From the NCBI GenBank assembly GCA_947307055.1, contig CAMZHX010000007.1, forward strand, positions 62,001 to 126,000: a stretch of 64,000 nucleotides of DNA, written 5' to 3'. This stretch comes from an uncultured Selenomonadales bacterium (GTDB lineage Bacteria; Bacillota; Negativicutes; Selenomonadales; Selenomonadaceae). The notes under the pieces were generated by a model. It was not told the origin of the DNA, searched no databases, and saw only the letters and a program-made list of their open reading frames with translations. Shown one piece after another: positions 17,349-25,013 of the stretch (position 1 is its first letter; every line of letters starts with the position of its first letter). Position numbers and translations under genes: made by a program.

Positions 17349-18650
17349 TCAAATCACGACGCCTTTAAGCAACCAGGTTTGAGCTTGAGTGATTTTGACT
17401 TTGGCGAGTTCGCCGGTGAGTTCGTTACCGTGTTCAAACAGCACGAGTTTATTAGAACGAGTTCGACCCGTGAAAATTTTTTCGTCGGTCTTACTTGAGC
17501 CCTCGACCAAAACTTCGACGACGGAATTTTCAAGCGCGCGATTTTTAGCAAGGCTTATCTCGTTCTGGACTTTCATGAGTTCTTCTAGGCGGCGATGTTT
17601 AGTTGCGTCGTCAATCTGGTTTTCAAAAGTTGCGGCGGGCGTCCCGCTCCTTTTCGAGTAGATAAAAGTAAACGCCGCGTCGAATTGAACAGCCTTTATA
17701 AAGTCGAGCGTCTCGGAAAAATCTTCATCGGTCTCGCCAGGGAAGCCGACAATTAAGTCAGTGGTCAAGCTGACATTCGGAATGGCGGCGCGAATTTTCT
17801 CGACGAGCCGCAAATATTTTTCGACTGTATAAACGCGATTCATGCGCCGCAAAATTTTATCGCTACCGTATTGAACGGGCAAATGAATATGCTCGCAAAT
17901 ATTTTTCCCGCTGGCAATCGCGGCAATCAACTCGTCGGATAAATCTTTTGGGTGGCTCGTCATGAATCGGAGCCGCTCAACGCCCGCAATTTTATCGACC
18001 GCGCTAAGCAACTCTGCAAAAGTCATACCGCCCGAATACGAATTGACATTTTGACCGAGCAGGGTAATTTCCTTGAAACCTTCGGCGACGGCTTGTTTGA
18101 CTTCGGTGAAAATTTCTTCGGGCTTGCGACTGCGCTCGCGACCTCTGACGTAGGGGACAATGCAATAGGTGCAGAAATTATTGCAGCCGTACATAATCGG
18201 CACGAACGTTGAGACTTGTCCGCCTCGCAGGGGGAAAACTTCGTTGGGAATTTCTCCGCTGACGTTTGACACGTCGACGAAATGATTACGTTTGCGCTCC
18301 AAACTTTGAACGACGCGAGCGACTTCCGAGCTTTGACCTGTCCCTAAGACAAAATCGACATGCGGCGCACGTTTAATCAAATTTGCTCCTTCCTTTTGCG
18401 CCATACAACCCGCTACGCCCAAAATCAGCGACGGCTTTTCACGCTTGAGGCTTTTGAATCTGCCGATTTGCCCGAAGACTTTATCTTCCGCCGTAGCCCG
18501 CACGCAACACGTATTGATTAGAATTAAATCTGCGGCTTCGGCGTCATCAGTCAAAGTGTAGCCGATTTTCTTCAGAAGTCCCGCCATTCGCTCCGAGTCG
18601 GCGACATTCATTTGACAGCCGTAAGTTAAAATTTTTAATTTTTTATCCAT
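17349..18650 (-). CDS. miaB: tRNA-2-methylthio-N6-isopentenyladenosine37 synthase MiaB
   Basis: The 433-residue methylthiotransferase adds the 2-methylthio group to A37 of tRNAs reading codons that start with U. The N-terminal domain carries the three iron-sulfur cysteines (YGCQMN, NTCCVR, GCMAQ). The radical SAM motif is CNNFCTYC near residue 155, and a TRAM domain closes the protein. There is no Shine-Dalgarno sequence, and the -10 box ends only seven bases before the ATG, so the message may be leaderless. Confidence 0.95.
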   Translation of the reverse strand: MDKKLKILTYGCQMNVADSERMAGLLKKIGYTLTDDAEAADLILINTCCVRATAEDKVFGQIGRFKSLKREKPSLILGVAGCMAQKEGANLIKRAPHVDFVLGTGQSSEVARVVQSLERKRNHFVDVSNVSGEIPNEVFPLRGGQVSTFVPIMYGCNNFCTYCIVPYVRGRERSRKPEEIFTEVKQAVAEGFKEITLLGQNVNSYSGGMTFAELLSAVDKIAGVERLRFMTSHPKDLSDELIAAIASGKNICEHIHLPVQYGSDKILRRMNRVYTVEKYLRLVEKIRAAIPNVSLTTDLIVGFPGETDEDFSETLDFIKAVQFDAAFTFIYSKRSGTPAATFENQIDDATKHRRLEELMKVQNEISLAKNRALENSVVEVLVEGSSKTDEKIFTGRTRSNKLVLFEHGNELTGELAKVKITQAQTWLLKGVVI

Positions 18651-18657
18651 GCGGCGT

Positions 18658-18687
18658 ATTGTATCACATTGAAATTTTTGCTACAAT
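18658..18687. promoter_or_regulatory. Overlapping face-to-face promoters for miaB (-) and the 18709 gene (+)
   Basis: ATTGTA (18658-18663) and TACAAT (18682-18687) are exact inverted copies. Rightward: TTGTAT, 17 bases, TACAAT. Leftward: TTGTAG, 17 bases, TACAAT. Each -10 therefore overlaps the other promoter's -35. The rightward -10 is extended (TGCTACAAT). Confidence 0.55.
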
Positions 18688-18708
18688 CGCGGGCAAGGAG
18701 GTCTTTCA

Positions 18709-19914
18709 ATGGAAAATGATGAAATTCTTCTAATCAAGTTACGCGATTGTTTCACGGGCGGCTACACGCTCCCGCAGTATTGCATCGACAACGATATAAA
18801 AAAGCCGCTGTTTGTATCCGAAGAAAAATTTTTAACGTTCACGTGGGAAATCCATGTTCAATTTCGCTACGACAAAAGAATTTTCGCTGAGTTCAGTTTT
18901 CTCGACCTGCCGTCGGGTAAAACGTCTTTTGCTCTAGGGAACACCACTTCGGCTATGAGCTATCAAAATTTCTCTGAGATAAATCTCGCTGATTTTGATG
19001 CGATTATTCTTCTTACCGAAAAAAATGTTGAAGTTGAGGTAAATACAATTTCCTTAGAAAATCTTTGCAATTATTTTTTTTATAAAACTTATGCCGAAAT
19101 CCCTACCCTCAACTTTTTGCAACGCTATCCGCAAGTGAAATTTTTTCTGACGTACTATCCTATCTTCAATGAAGAATACAATAATAAATCATTTAATAAA
19201 CAACTTATGCATTATCCTGCTTTTAGAAGAGCTATTCGTGCAAGTAAACACACTCCAATCGAAACTACCCTTGATAAATTCGGTTATACAAATCGTCAGT
19301 TGCGTGCTTTAATAAAAGGCGGAAAAGCTGTAAAAAATTTCGACGGTTCAAGTTCAATGATAGATAACAATGACCCATTGGTAAGAATAAAAGACGGCAA
19401 GCGCGAAACCGCCGACCAGCCTGAACATTTCCGAAATAAAATTTATATTTGTGGCACTTGTCACGATTACGGTGTTAATGCCCCTTTCGACAAAACGATT
19501 GCCAGCTATCTGCAAAAAATGTTAAACGAAGCTAATTTGCCCTATCGCGTCGAAAATGAAAGTCAACGTTATGGTAGCAGATATCAAGATATTTTTTATA
19601 ATCTCAATAATATAGAGCCTTTGCCCGGCGACATTATTTTTTTGTATATCCACAGTATTCACTCGAATAATCAAAAAAGGCTACCATTTTTAGATTTGCT
19701 TAATGCTTTTTCTCCGCCGCTAGACTTCAGGGAATTTTTTTGCGCAAGGAATCATTTAAACGAGCTGGGCTATAAAACTTTGGCGGAAGGATATTTTAAA
19801 TTTCTAACGGAGAATAATTTCTTCCGCGACAAAGAATTTAATTATCCTACACCCCCCCCCCACTGCATCGCTACGGAATCCCTCCACAGTTCGAGGCAGG
19901 CGGCAGCAATGTAA
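18709..19914 (+). CDS. 5' part of a phase-variable gene: SGNH-hydrolase-like protein, out of frame with its CitC-like half
   Basis: As written this frame encodes 401 residues, but the last 17 or so (HCIATESLHSSRQAAAM) come after a run of ten C at 19852-19861 and look like out-of-frame sequence. Residues about 245-375 suggest an SGNH-type hydrolase: a beta-strand leading into YICGTCHDYG, and RNHLNELGYKTLAEGYFKFL, like the block with the catalytic histidine. The first 230 residues are unrecognised. With eleven (or eight) C the frame continues through LHRYGIPPQFEAGG into the CitC-like protein at 19992-20657, giving a single protein of about 649 residues. AAGGAGG precedes the ATG. Base use is more AT-rich than in neighbours. 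Function unknown; modification of a surface glycan is a guess. Confidence 0.75.
   Translation: MENDEILLIKLRDCFTGGYTLPQYCIDNDIKKPLFVSEEKFLTFTWEIHVQFRYDKRIFAEFSFLDLPSGKTSFALGNTTSAMSYQNFSEINLADFDAIILLTEKNVEVEVNTISLENLCNYFFYKTYAEIPTLNFLQRYPQVKFFLTYYPIFNEEYNNKSFNKQLMHYPAFRRAIRASKHTPIETTLDKFGYTNRQLRALIKGGKAVKNFDGSSSMIDNNDPLVRIKDGKRETADQPEHFRNKIYICGTCHDYGVNAPFDKTIASYLQKMLNEANLPYRVENESQRYGSRYQDIFYNLNNIEPLPGDIIFLYIHSIHSNNQKRLPFLDLLNAFSPPLDFREFFCARNHLNELGYKTLAEGYFKFLTENNFFRDKEFNYPTPPPHCIATESLHSSRQAAAM
19852..19861 (+). repeat. Run of ten C, putative phase-variation tract
   Basis: Ten consecutive C lie inside a coding sequence. The frame entering them stops at 19914; the frame one base away is open to 20657. 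The count decides whether the fusion protein is made. Slippage in such tracts is a well-known switch in other bacteria. Confidence 0.85.
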
Positions 19915-19991
19915 AAATTTCTTATGGCGAAGAGTTAGAAGCTTACAAGGAAAGTCTTAGGGCGAAAAAAATTCCAATAGGTGCAATCGTC

Positions 19992-20657
19992 ATGAATTGC
20001 AATCCCTTCACGCTCGGTCATCAATATCTTGTCGAGTACGCCGCGGCTAAAGTTACTAGGCTTTATATCTTCGTCGTCGAGGAGGACAGGAGCGAATTTC
20101 CCTTTGCAGACAGGATTGAACTTGTTCGGCAGGGCGTCAAACATATTCCCAACGTTGAAGTCTTGCCGAGCGGGAAGTTTATCATATCGCAGACGACTTT
20201 TAGCGGCTACTTCAATAAAGCCGAGCTTCAAGACGTGCAAGTTGATTCGAGCGAGGACGTTGAGATTTTCGCTAAAGAAATCGCGCCGACTTTGGGAATT
20301 ACAGTTCGTTTTGCTGGCGAGGAACCTAAAGACAACGTCACGCGCCAATACAACGAAACTATGAAAAAAATTCTGCCGCGCTACGGTGTCGAGTTCTGCG
20401 AAATCCCGCGCAAAAAAGTTTCTCCGGAATCATTTATTACAAACTTAGTCCGCGAGGCTATCCAATCAGGCGACCTCGGCAAAATTAAAAAGCTTGTCGA
20501 GTTTTGCGAAAGTCCAGACAAAGAAATTTCGGTCGAACCAATCAGCGCGAGTTCAGTCCGCGAGGCTCTCAAGCGCGGCGACTTCGATAAAATTCAAAAG
20601 CTCGTCCCAGAATCAACTCTAAATTATCTGCGCGAAAGATATTCTACAAACAAATAA
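19992..20657 (+). CDS. 3' part of the phase-variable gene: CitC-like nucleotidyltransferase domain
   Basis: The frame is open from 19863 and this part begins at the first ATG within it. The sequence IPIGAIVMNCNPFTLGHQYLVEYAA is the nucleotidyltransferase signature (T/HxGH type) seen in the C-terminal domain of citrate lyase ligase (CitC). FAGEEP and ISASSVREAL match the later ISxTxxR-type motif. No citrate lyase genes are nearby, so a CitC role is unlikely. I see no ribosome binding site before 19992, which supports synthesis only as part of the longer fusion. The chemistry is probably adenylyl or cytidylyl transfer to a small acid or glycan precursor. A terminator follows at 20664-20689. Confidence 0.75.
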   Translation: MNCNPFTLGHQYLVEYAAAKVTRLYIFVVEEDRSEFPFADRIELVRQGVKHIPNVEVLPSGKFIISQTTFSGYFNKAELQDVQVDSSEDVEIFAKEIAPTLGITVRFAGEEPKDNVTRQYNETMKKILPRYGVEFCEIPRKKVSPESFITNLVREAIQSGDLGKIKKLVEFCESPDKEISVEPISASSVREALKRGDFDKIQKLVPESTLNYLRERYSTNK

Positions 20658-20663
20658 ATTTCC

Positions 20664-20689
20664 AGCGGAGTCTGCGGGCTCCGTTTTTT
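20664..20689 (+). terminator. Rho-independent terminator after the CitC-like gene
   Basis: CGGAG (20666-20670) and CTCCG (20679-20683) flank an eight-base loop and are followed by six T. Confidence 0.75.
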
Positions 20690-20690
20690 A

Positions 20691-20719
20691 TTGCGCGGCG
20701 AAAAATCTTTTGCTACAAT
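20691..20719 (+). promoter_or_regulatory. Promoter of the zinc-ribbon gene
   Basis: TTGCGC (20691-20696), 17 bases, TACAAT (20714-20719), with an extended TGC before the -10. It lies 25 bases before the ATG at 20745 and directly after the terminator. Confidence 0.6.
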
Positions 20720-20744
20720 CGGGAAAAATTTTGGAGGCGATAAT

Positions 20745-21845
20745 ATGGCTGATTCATCGGTTAGTTATAAATGTCCGAATTGCGGCGCACCACTTAGTTT
20801 TCTGCCCGGCAAAAAAACTGTCACTTGCGAATATTGCGGCACGGAATTTGAAGTCAGCGCGATTGAAGAACTTTTCCGCGATAAGCAAGAATCGGCAGTC
20901 CATGCGGCAGAGGCTCAAGAGGCTAAGTGGGCGACCGAAGATGCCGGCTCCGAATGGGCTAGCGACGAGGCGAAAGCTCTGCACGCCTTTACCTGTTCGA
21001 GTTGCGGCGCGGAACTCGTTTGCGACGAAAACACTATGGCGACCGAATGCGTTTACTGCGGCAACCCTACCATGATTCCTAAACGCTTCGACGGTATGCT
21101 AAAGCCCGATTACGTTATCCCGTTTAAAAAGACTAAGCAGGAAGCCGTCGCCGCGCTCAAAGAATTTTACAAAGGGCATATGCTCCTGCCGAGCAATTTC
21201 ACTGCAAATAACCGCGTCGAGGCTATCCAACCTATGTATGTTCCCTTTTGGCTGTTCGATTCCAAAATCACCGCGAAAGCTCAATTCCGCGCAGAAAAAC
21301 ATCACGTCATAAACACGCCCAAAGAAGTCATAACCGAAATAAGCGTTTACAACTGCAAGCGCGCCGGCACTATGAGTTTTGAAAGAATCCCCGTCGACGG
21401 CTCAAAGCGGATTGATGATGCTTACATGGACAGCATCGAGCCGTTCAATTATGGCGACCTCGTCGAATTCAGCGCGGCTTATCTTACCGGCTACCTCGCT
21501 GACAAGTACGACGTGACCGCAGAGGCTTGCGCTCCCCGCGCTGATAAACGCGTCGAAAACAGCGCGATTGAAGTTTTGCAGGGTACGCTTGAAGATTACG
21601 ACGCCTACGAGCTAGAAAATATCGCTGTAGTTAAAGATGTCGGCAAAGTTAGTTATGCTATGGTGCCCGTGTGGATTTTGACGACGCGCTACAACGATAA
21701 GCCATACACCTTCATGATGAACGGGCAAACCGGAAAATTTGTCGGCTCGCTGCCCTATGACAAGACTAAGGCTTTCCTATATCCCGCGCTGTGTTCGCTA
21801 GTGCTAATGCCGATAATTTATTTCCTGTTGCTCATGCTGAATTGA
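20745..21845 (+). CDS. Membrane-anchored double zinc-ribbon protein
   Basis: The 366-residue protein has two CxxC...CxxC zinc ribbons: CPNCGAPL with CEYCGTEF near residues 10-35, and CSSCGAEL with CVYCGNP near 83-110. A large soluble domain with several aromatic blocks (IQPMYVPFWLFDSK, VPVWILTTRYNDKPYTFMMNGQTGK) follows, then a C-terminal membrane helix at about 345-365. Similar proteins are often mislabelled as helicase-like because of the ribbons; no helicase motif is present. I chose the ATG at 20745 because TTGGAGG lies just upstream. Function unknown. The TPM-domain gene follows 14 bases later and is probably cotranscribed. Confidence 0.8.
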   Translation: MADSSVSYKCPNCGAPLSFLPGKKTVTCEYCGTEFEVSAIEELFRDKQESAVHAAEAQEAKWATEDAGSEWASDEAKALHAFTCSSCGAELVCDENTMATECVYCGNPTMIPKRFDGMLKPDYVIPFKKTKQEAVAALKEFYKGHMLLPSNFTANNRVEAIQPMYVPFWLFDSKITAKAQFRAEKHHVINTPKEVITEISVYNCKRAGTMSFERIPVDGSKRIDDAYMDSIEPFNYGDLVEFSAAYLTGYLADKYDVTAEACAPRADKRVENSAIEVLQGTLEDYDAYELENIAVVKDVGKVSYAMVPVWILTTRYNDKPYTFMMNGQTGKFVGSLPYDKTKAFLYPALCSLVLMPIIYFLLLMLN

Positions 21846-21857
21846 GGAGGGCGAGGA

Positions 21858-21892
21858 TAATGCGTAATGCGCAATGCGTAATGCGTAATGTT
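21858..21892 (+). repeat. Heptad repeat array forming the start of the TPM gene
   Basis: Five units: TAATGCG, TAATGCG, CAATGCG, TAATGCG, TAATGTT. The ATG start codon of the next gene lies in the first unit, and residues MRNAQCVMRN are repeat-encoded. No inverted arm follows. Confidence 0.85.
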
Positions 21893-22651
21893 ATAAGTTT
21901 TATATTGGGCTTTATTTTGTTGGCAGGACAAGTTGCAAGTGCTGAACGCCTCGCCCCCGTCACCGACCAAGCTAAAGTCATGAAGGCGCAGGAAGTAGAA
22001 CTGCTCAACCAGAGGATTAAGAAAGTCGAGCAGGCGCACAAAATTGAAATCGGCGTCGCGTTCGTCAAGTCAATCAAAGGGCAAGATATAATTACTGCGG
22101 CGGACGACTTCCTAAGGGAAAATTTCAACAACGGCAAAAATGGCGGGATTGTCCTTCTGGTCGACATGGGAAGTCGCAAATACGAAATCACGACTGATAC
22201 GCGCATGACGGAGATAATCACCGACAATAGCGGCGTGCCCGCTTTGAAGGAAAGTTTTCAATCGGACTTGAGCGCGGGCAATTACTTTGGCGCGGTGAAT
22301 AATTTTGTTGACGGCGTCGACGAGCTCTTGACCTACTACGAGACAAACGGAGTGCCCTACGGACAAAGGAAGCCCGGCGAGATTGACCCTATGGCGGCGG
22401 TCGTCGCGGCGGCGACAGCTATTTTCTTGGGCGTGTTTATTCGCTCAATTCTTATCGGCTCCATGAGCAATATCCATCGAGCTATGGCGGCGATTGACTA
22501 CCTAAAGAAAAAAAGCGTCAAGATTACCGAGAATCGCGACACGTTTTTATTTATGAATGTCCAGCGGCGGGCGAAGAGTAGCGGCGGCGGCAAACGTAGC
22601 GGCGGCAGCGGTCATAGTGGCGGCTTTGGCGGCGGAGGAGGTAGTTTTTAA
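21860..22651 (+). CDS. TPM-domain (YgcG-like) membrane protein
   Basis: The 263-residue protein has a signal sequence (hydrophobic from about residue 11, ending QVASA) and a TPM domain at about residues 30-170 (RIKKVEQAHKIEIGVAFVKS, GGIVLLVDMGSRKYEI). A membrane helix lies near 180-205, and the tail is glycine-rich (GGSGHSGGFGGGGGSF). Members of this family hold a soluble domain outside the membrane; their role is unclear, with links to envelope maintenance and photosystem repair in other groups. The ATG at 21860 lies in a heptad repeat, eight bases after GAGGAGGG; the ATG at 21881 is an alternative but far from the site. The last codons contain the GGAGGAGG used by the next gene. Confidence 0.82.
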   Translation: MRNAQCVMRNVISFILGFILLAGQVASAERLAPVTDQAKVMKAQEVELLNQRIKKVEQAHKIEIGVAFVKSIKGQDIITAADDFLRENFNNGKNGGIVLLVDMGSRKYEITTDTRMTEIITDNSGVPALKESFQSDLSAGNYFGAVNNFVDGVDELLTYYETNGVPYGQRKPGEIDPMAAVVAAATAIFLGVFIRSILIGSMSNIHRAMAAIDYLKKKSVKITENRDTFLFMNVQRRAKSSGGGKRSGGSGHSGGFGGGGGSF

Positions 22652-23787
22652 ATGAACGTTGCAATCTTAGGAACAGACCAAATATCTCAAACAGTCGCGA
22701 ACATAATCGAGAACGGCTACAATCCCTGGCTGAAAAGCAAACTTGCCGAACCGCTCAATGTCGTGGCATATACGCCGTGGGGGGGGGGGTTGGCTTTGCT
22801 GTTATTGATGACAAGGCGATTTTGAACTACGAACAATTTATCGCGCTCTATCACAAGAAGGTTATCGACAAAATTATTTTTCCGCGCGAAGTTTATCGCA
22901 GACAAAGAAAAATTTTGAACTACCTGCGCGGGCAGGGCATAAGCATAAGGGACGTTTTGATAGCAAATCGCTTAAACAATGAAATTTCCTTGCCGAATTT
23001 TATAGAGCCTTATATCTCGACGAAATATCTTCCGTATCTTGAATTTCATATCGCCGACCATTGCAATTTGAACTGCAAAGCTTGCGAGCATTATTCCGGC
23101 TTGGTTAGGGAGCCGCACTTTCCGAACTTGGAAAGATTCACGCGAGATTTTGAACGCCTTCACGAATTTATTGACGACTTGGGCATGATAAGGATTTTGG
23201 GTGGCGAACCGCTTTTGAATCCCGAAATTAACGAGTACATAAAACTTAGCCGCCGACTTTATCCGCAAGCAATTATTCATGTCGTGACGAATGGGCTACT
23301 CCTTCCGAAAATGTCTGAAGAATTTTTCGAGACTATGCGCCAGTGCAATGCAGGAATATGGATTTCATTTTATCCGCCGCTTGAAAGTAAAATGCCCGCA
23401 ATCAAACGCTTGCTGGAAGAAAAAGGCGTTCAATTTAAAATTACCCGCTTGAATAAAACTTTCACGGTCAAGCAAACTTTGAAACGTCACGACTTCCCAA
23501 AGGAAATTTTCCTGCAATGCTTTCAAGCTAATTGCCATAACTTGTACGAAGGGAAAATTGCATCATGTTTTCTGCCGTTCACGACGAAATATTTCAACGC
23601 CTATTACGGGAAAAATTTGCCAGAAGACGGCGCGCTTAACCTCTACGACCCGACCTTGACGACCGAAAAACTCAAGGCGCATTTACTTACACCTTTCGAG
23701 CGTTGCCGATATTGCACGCCGCCAGTTGAGGTTGAGTGGTCGACAATTAAAAATCCCAGCCCCATAACCGATTGGGTTCACGATTGA
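22652..23787 (+). CDS. Radical SAM protein, phase-variable, OFF in this sequence
   Basis: The ATG at 22652 follows the TPM stop directly and has GGAGGAGG upstream. The frame runs 43 codons (MNVAILGTDQISQ...VVAYTPW) into a run of eleven G at 22779-22789 and then ends at 22825. The main domain is open in another frame to 23787. Twelve (or nine) G would join them into one protein of about 378 residues. The main part carries the radical SAM motif CNLNCKAC, then RILGGEPLLNPEI and HVVTNGLLL, as in SPASM/MoaA-type enzymes. Three later cysteine groups (C in FLQCFQANC, then RCRYC) may bind a further cluster. A GTG inside the G run could start a shorter form but lacks a proper ribosome binding site. 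Substrate unknown. Confidence 0.75.
22779..22789 (+). repeat. Run of eleven G, putative phase-variation tract
   Basis: Eleven consecutive G lie 128 bases into the radical SAM gene. Upstream and downstream frames are offset by one base. This is the second such tract within 3 kb. Confidence 0.85.
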
Positions 23788-23800
23788 AAAAGGAGACTAT

Positions 23801-24862
23801 ATGGCAAGTAAAAATAAAAACCTAAACACCGCCGCACGCGCAAAAAAAGATGAGTTCTACACCCGAATTGTCGACATCGAAAACGAATTGCGCTACTATC
23901 AAAAATTTTTCGCGGGCAAAACCGTCCTGTGCAACTGCGACGACCCCTACGAAAGCGACTTCTTTAAATACTTCACGATTTATTTCAATCAGCTCGGTCT
24001 CAAAAAGTTAATCGCCACTTGCTACGTCGGCTCGCCCATTGTACAGACCGAATTGGACTTTTTCGGCACGCCTAACGAAAATCCCAACTTCGACAAGAAA
24101 AAATCCGCTATCAGGTTCGATGTTACCGAAGTGCGCGACTTCAACGGCGACGGCGCAATAAATTTGGCGGACGTAAGGTGGCTACTCGAAAATAATCGCA
24201 ACGTCGTGACCTATCTCGAAGGCGACGGAGATTTTCGCTCGCCCGAATGTATCGCCGCGCTAAAGGAAGCTGATATTGTCGTCACGAACCCGCCTTTTAG
24301 TTTGTTTCGCGAATACGTCGCCCAACTTATTCAATACGATAAAAAATTCCTCATCATTGGCAACATTAACTGTATAACTTATAAAGAAATTTTCCCGCTC
24401 ATTATGCAAAACAAAATTTGGCTCGGCTACAGAATGGGGCGCGGGATTTCTGGATTTTTTGTTCCTGATAATTACGAACTTTACGGCACAGAAACTCGCG
24501 TTGACAATAATGGTAGACGCATTGTTGCAACTAATCAATGTCTTTGGCTAACTAACTTGGATATTCGCAAGCGACACGAAGACATTTTGCTGTACATGAA
24601 GTATACGCCGGAAAAATATCCGCGCTACGACAACTACGACGCAATAGAAGTTTCAAAGACAGCCGAGATACCCGAAGATTATTTTGGGGTCATGGGCGTC
24701 CCGATTACTTTCCTTGACAAGTACAATCCCGATCAGTTTGAAATTATCGGTTGCACTTATCTTTATGGCGACCCCGGCTGCCACGTCGAAGGAACTTCTT
24801 GGGGCGCGAAGATTAACGGCAAAGATATTTATAAGCGGCTATTTATTCGGCGGCGTCGATAG
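23801..24862 (+). CDS. EcoRI-family adenine-specific DNA methyltransferase (orphan)
   Basis: The 353-residue protein matches the EcoRI methylase family, which methylates adenine using S-adenosylmethionine. The catalytic motif is NPPF (ADIVVTNPPFSLFREYV) near residue 165. The opening AARAKKDEFYTRIVDIENELRYY is typical of the family. At about residues 108-120 there is an EF-hand-like loop, DFNGDGAINLAD. No restriction endonuclease gene is adjacent, so the enzyme may act in regulation or be a remnant of a restriction system. It lies 13 bases after the radical SAM gene with AAAGGAG upstream, so they share an operon. M.EcoRI itself recognises GAATTC; the site here cannot be inferred. Confidence 0.88.
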   Translation: MASKNKNLNTAARAKKDEFYTRIVDIENELRYYQKFFAGKTVLCNCDDPYESDFFKYFTIYFNQLGLKKLIATCYVGSPIVQTELDFFGTPNENPNFDKKKSAIRFDVTEVRDFNGDGAINLADVRWLLENNRNVVTYLEGDGDFRSPECIAALKEADIVVTNPPFSLFREYVAQLIQYDKKFLIIGNINCITYKEIFPLIMQNKIWLGYRMGRGISGFFVPDNYELYGTETRVDNNGRRIVATNQCLWLTNLDIRKRHEDILLYMKYTPEKYPRYDNYDAIEVSKTAEIPEDYFGVMGVPITFLDKYNPDQFEIIGCTYLYGDPGCHVEGTSWGAKINGKDIYKRLFIRRRR

Positions 24863-24924
24863 CTTTTAACTTTTTAGCGGGCAGGATTTACAAAAGATAT
24901 GGCGAAAGTGTTGCCAATAAGGCA

Positions 24925-24951
24925 TTGATATTGCGCAGGTTGTGTTAAAAT
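24925..24951 (+). promoter_or_regulatory. Possible hydrogenase operon promoter
   Basis: TTGATA (24925-24930) and TAAAAT (24946-24951) are 15 bases apart, a short spacing, about 60 bases before the hyaA start. It lies upstream of the heptad array. No other candidate stands out in the 150-base gap. Confidence 0.35.
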
Positions 24952-24962
24952 TATTTTGAACT

Positions 24963-24997
24963 CATTACGCATTGCGCATTACGAATTACGCATTATC
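24963..24997 (+). repeat. Heptad repeat array upstream of hyaA
   Basis: Five units: CATTACG, CATTGCG, CATTACG, AATTACG, CATTATC. It ends two bases before the AAGGAGGGG of hyaA, so it forms most of the leader of the hydrogenase message. Confidence 0.85.
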
Positions 24998-25013
24998 TAA
25001 GGAGGGGCGTAAA

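Noticed and set aside
19992-20657. Citrate lyase ligase (CitC) function
   Set aside because: Only the C-terminal nucleotidyltransferase part resembles CitC and no citDEF genes are nearby.
22777-23787. GTG within the G run as the true start of the radical SAM gene
   Set aside because: No ribosome binding site at a proper distance, and an ATG with a strong one lies 125 bases upstream in a frame offset only by the tract.
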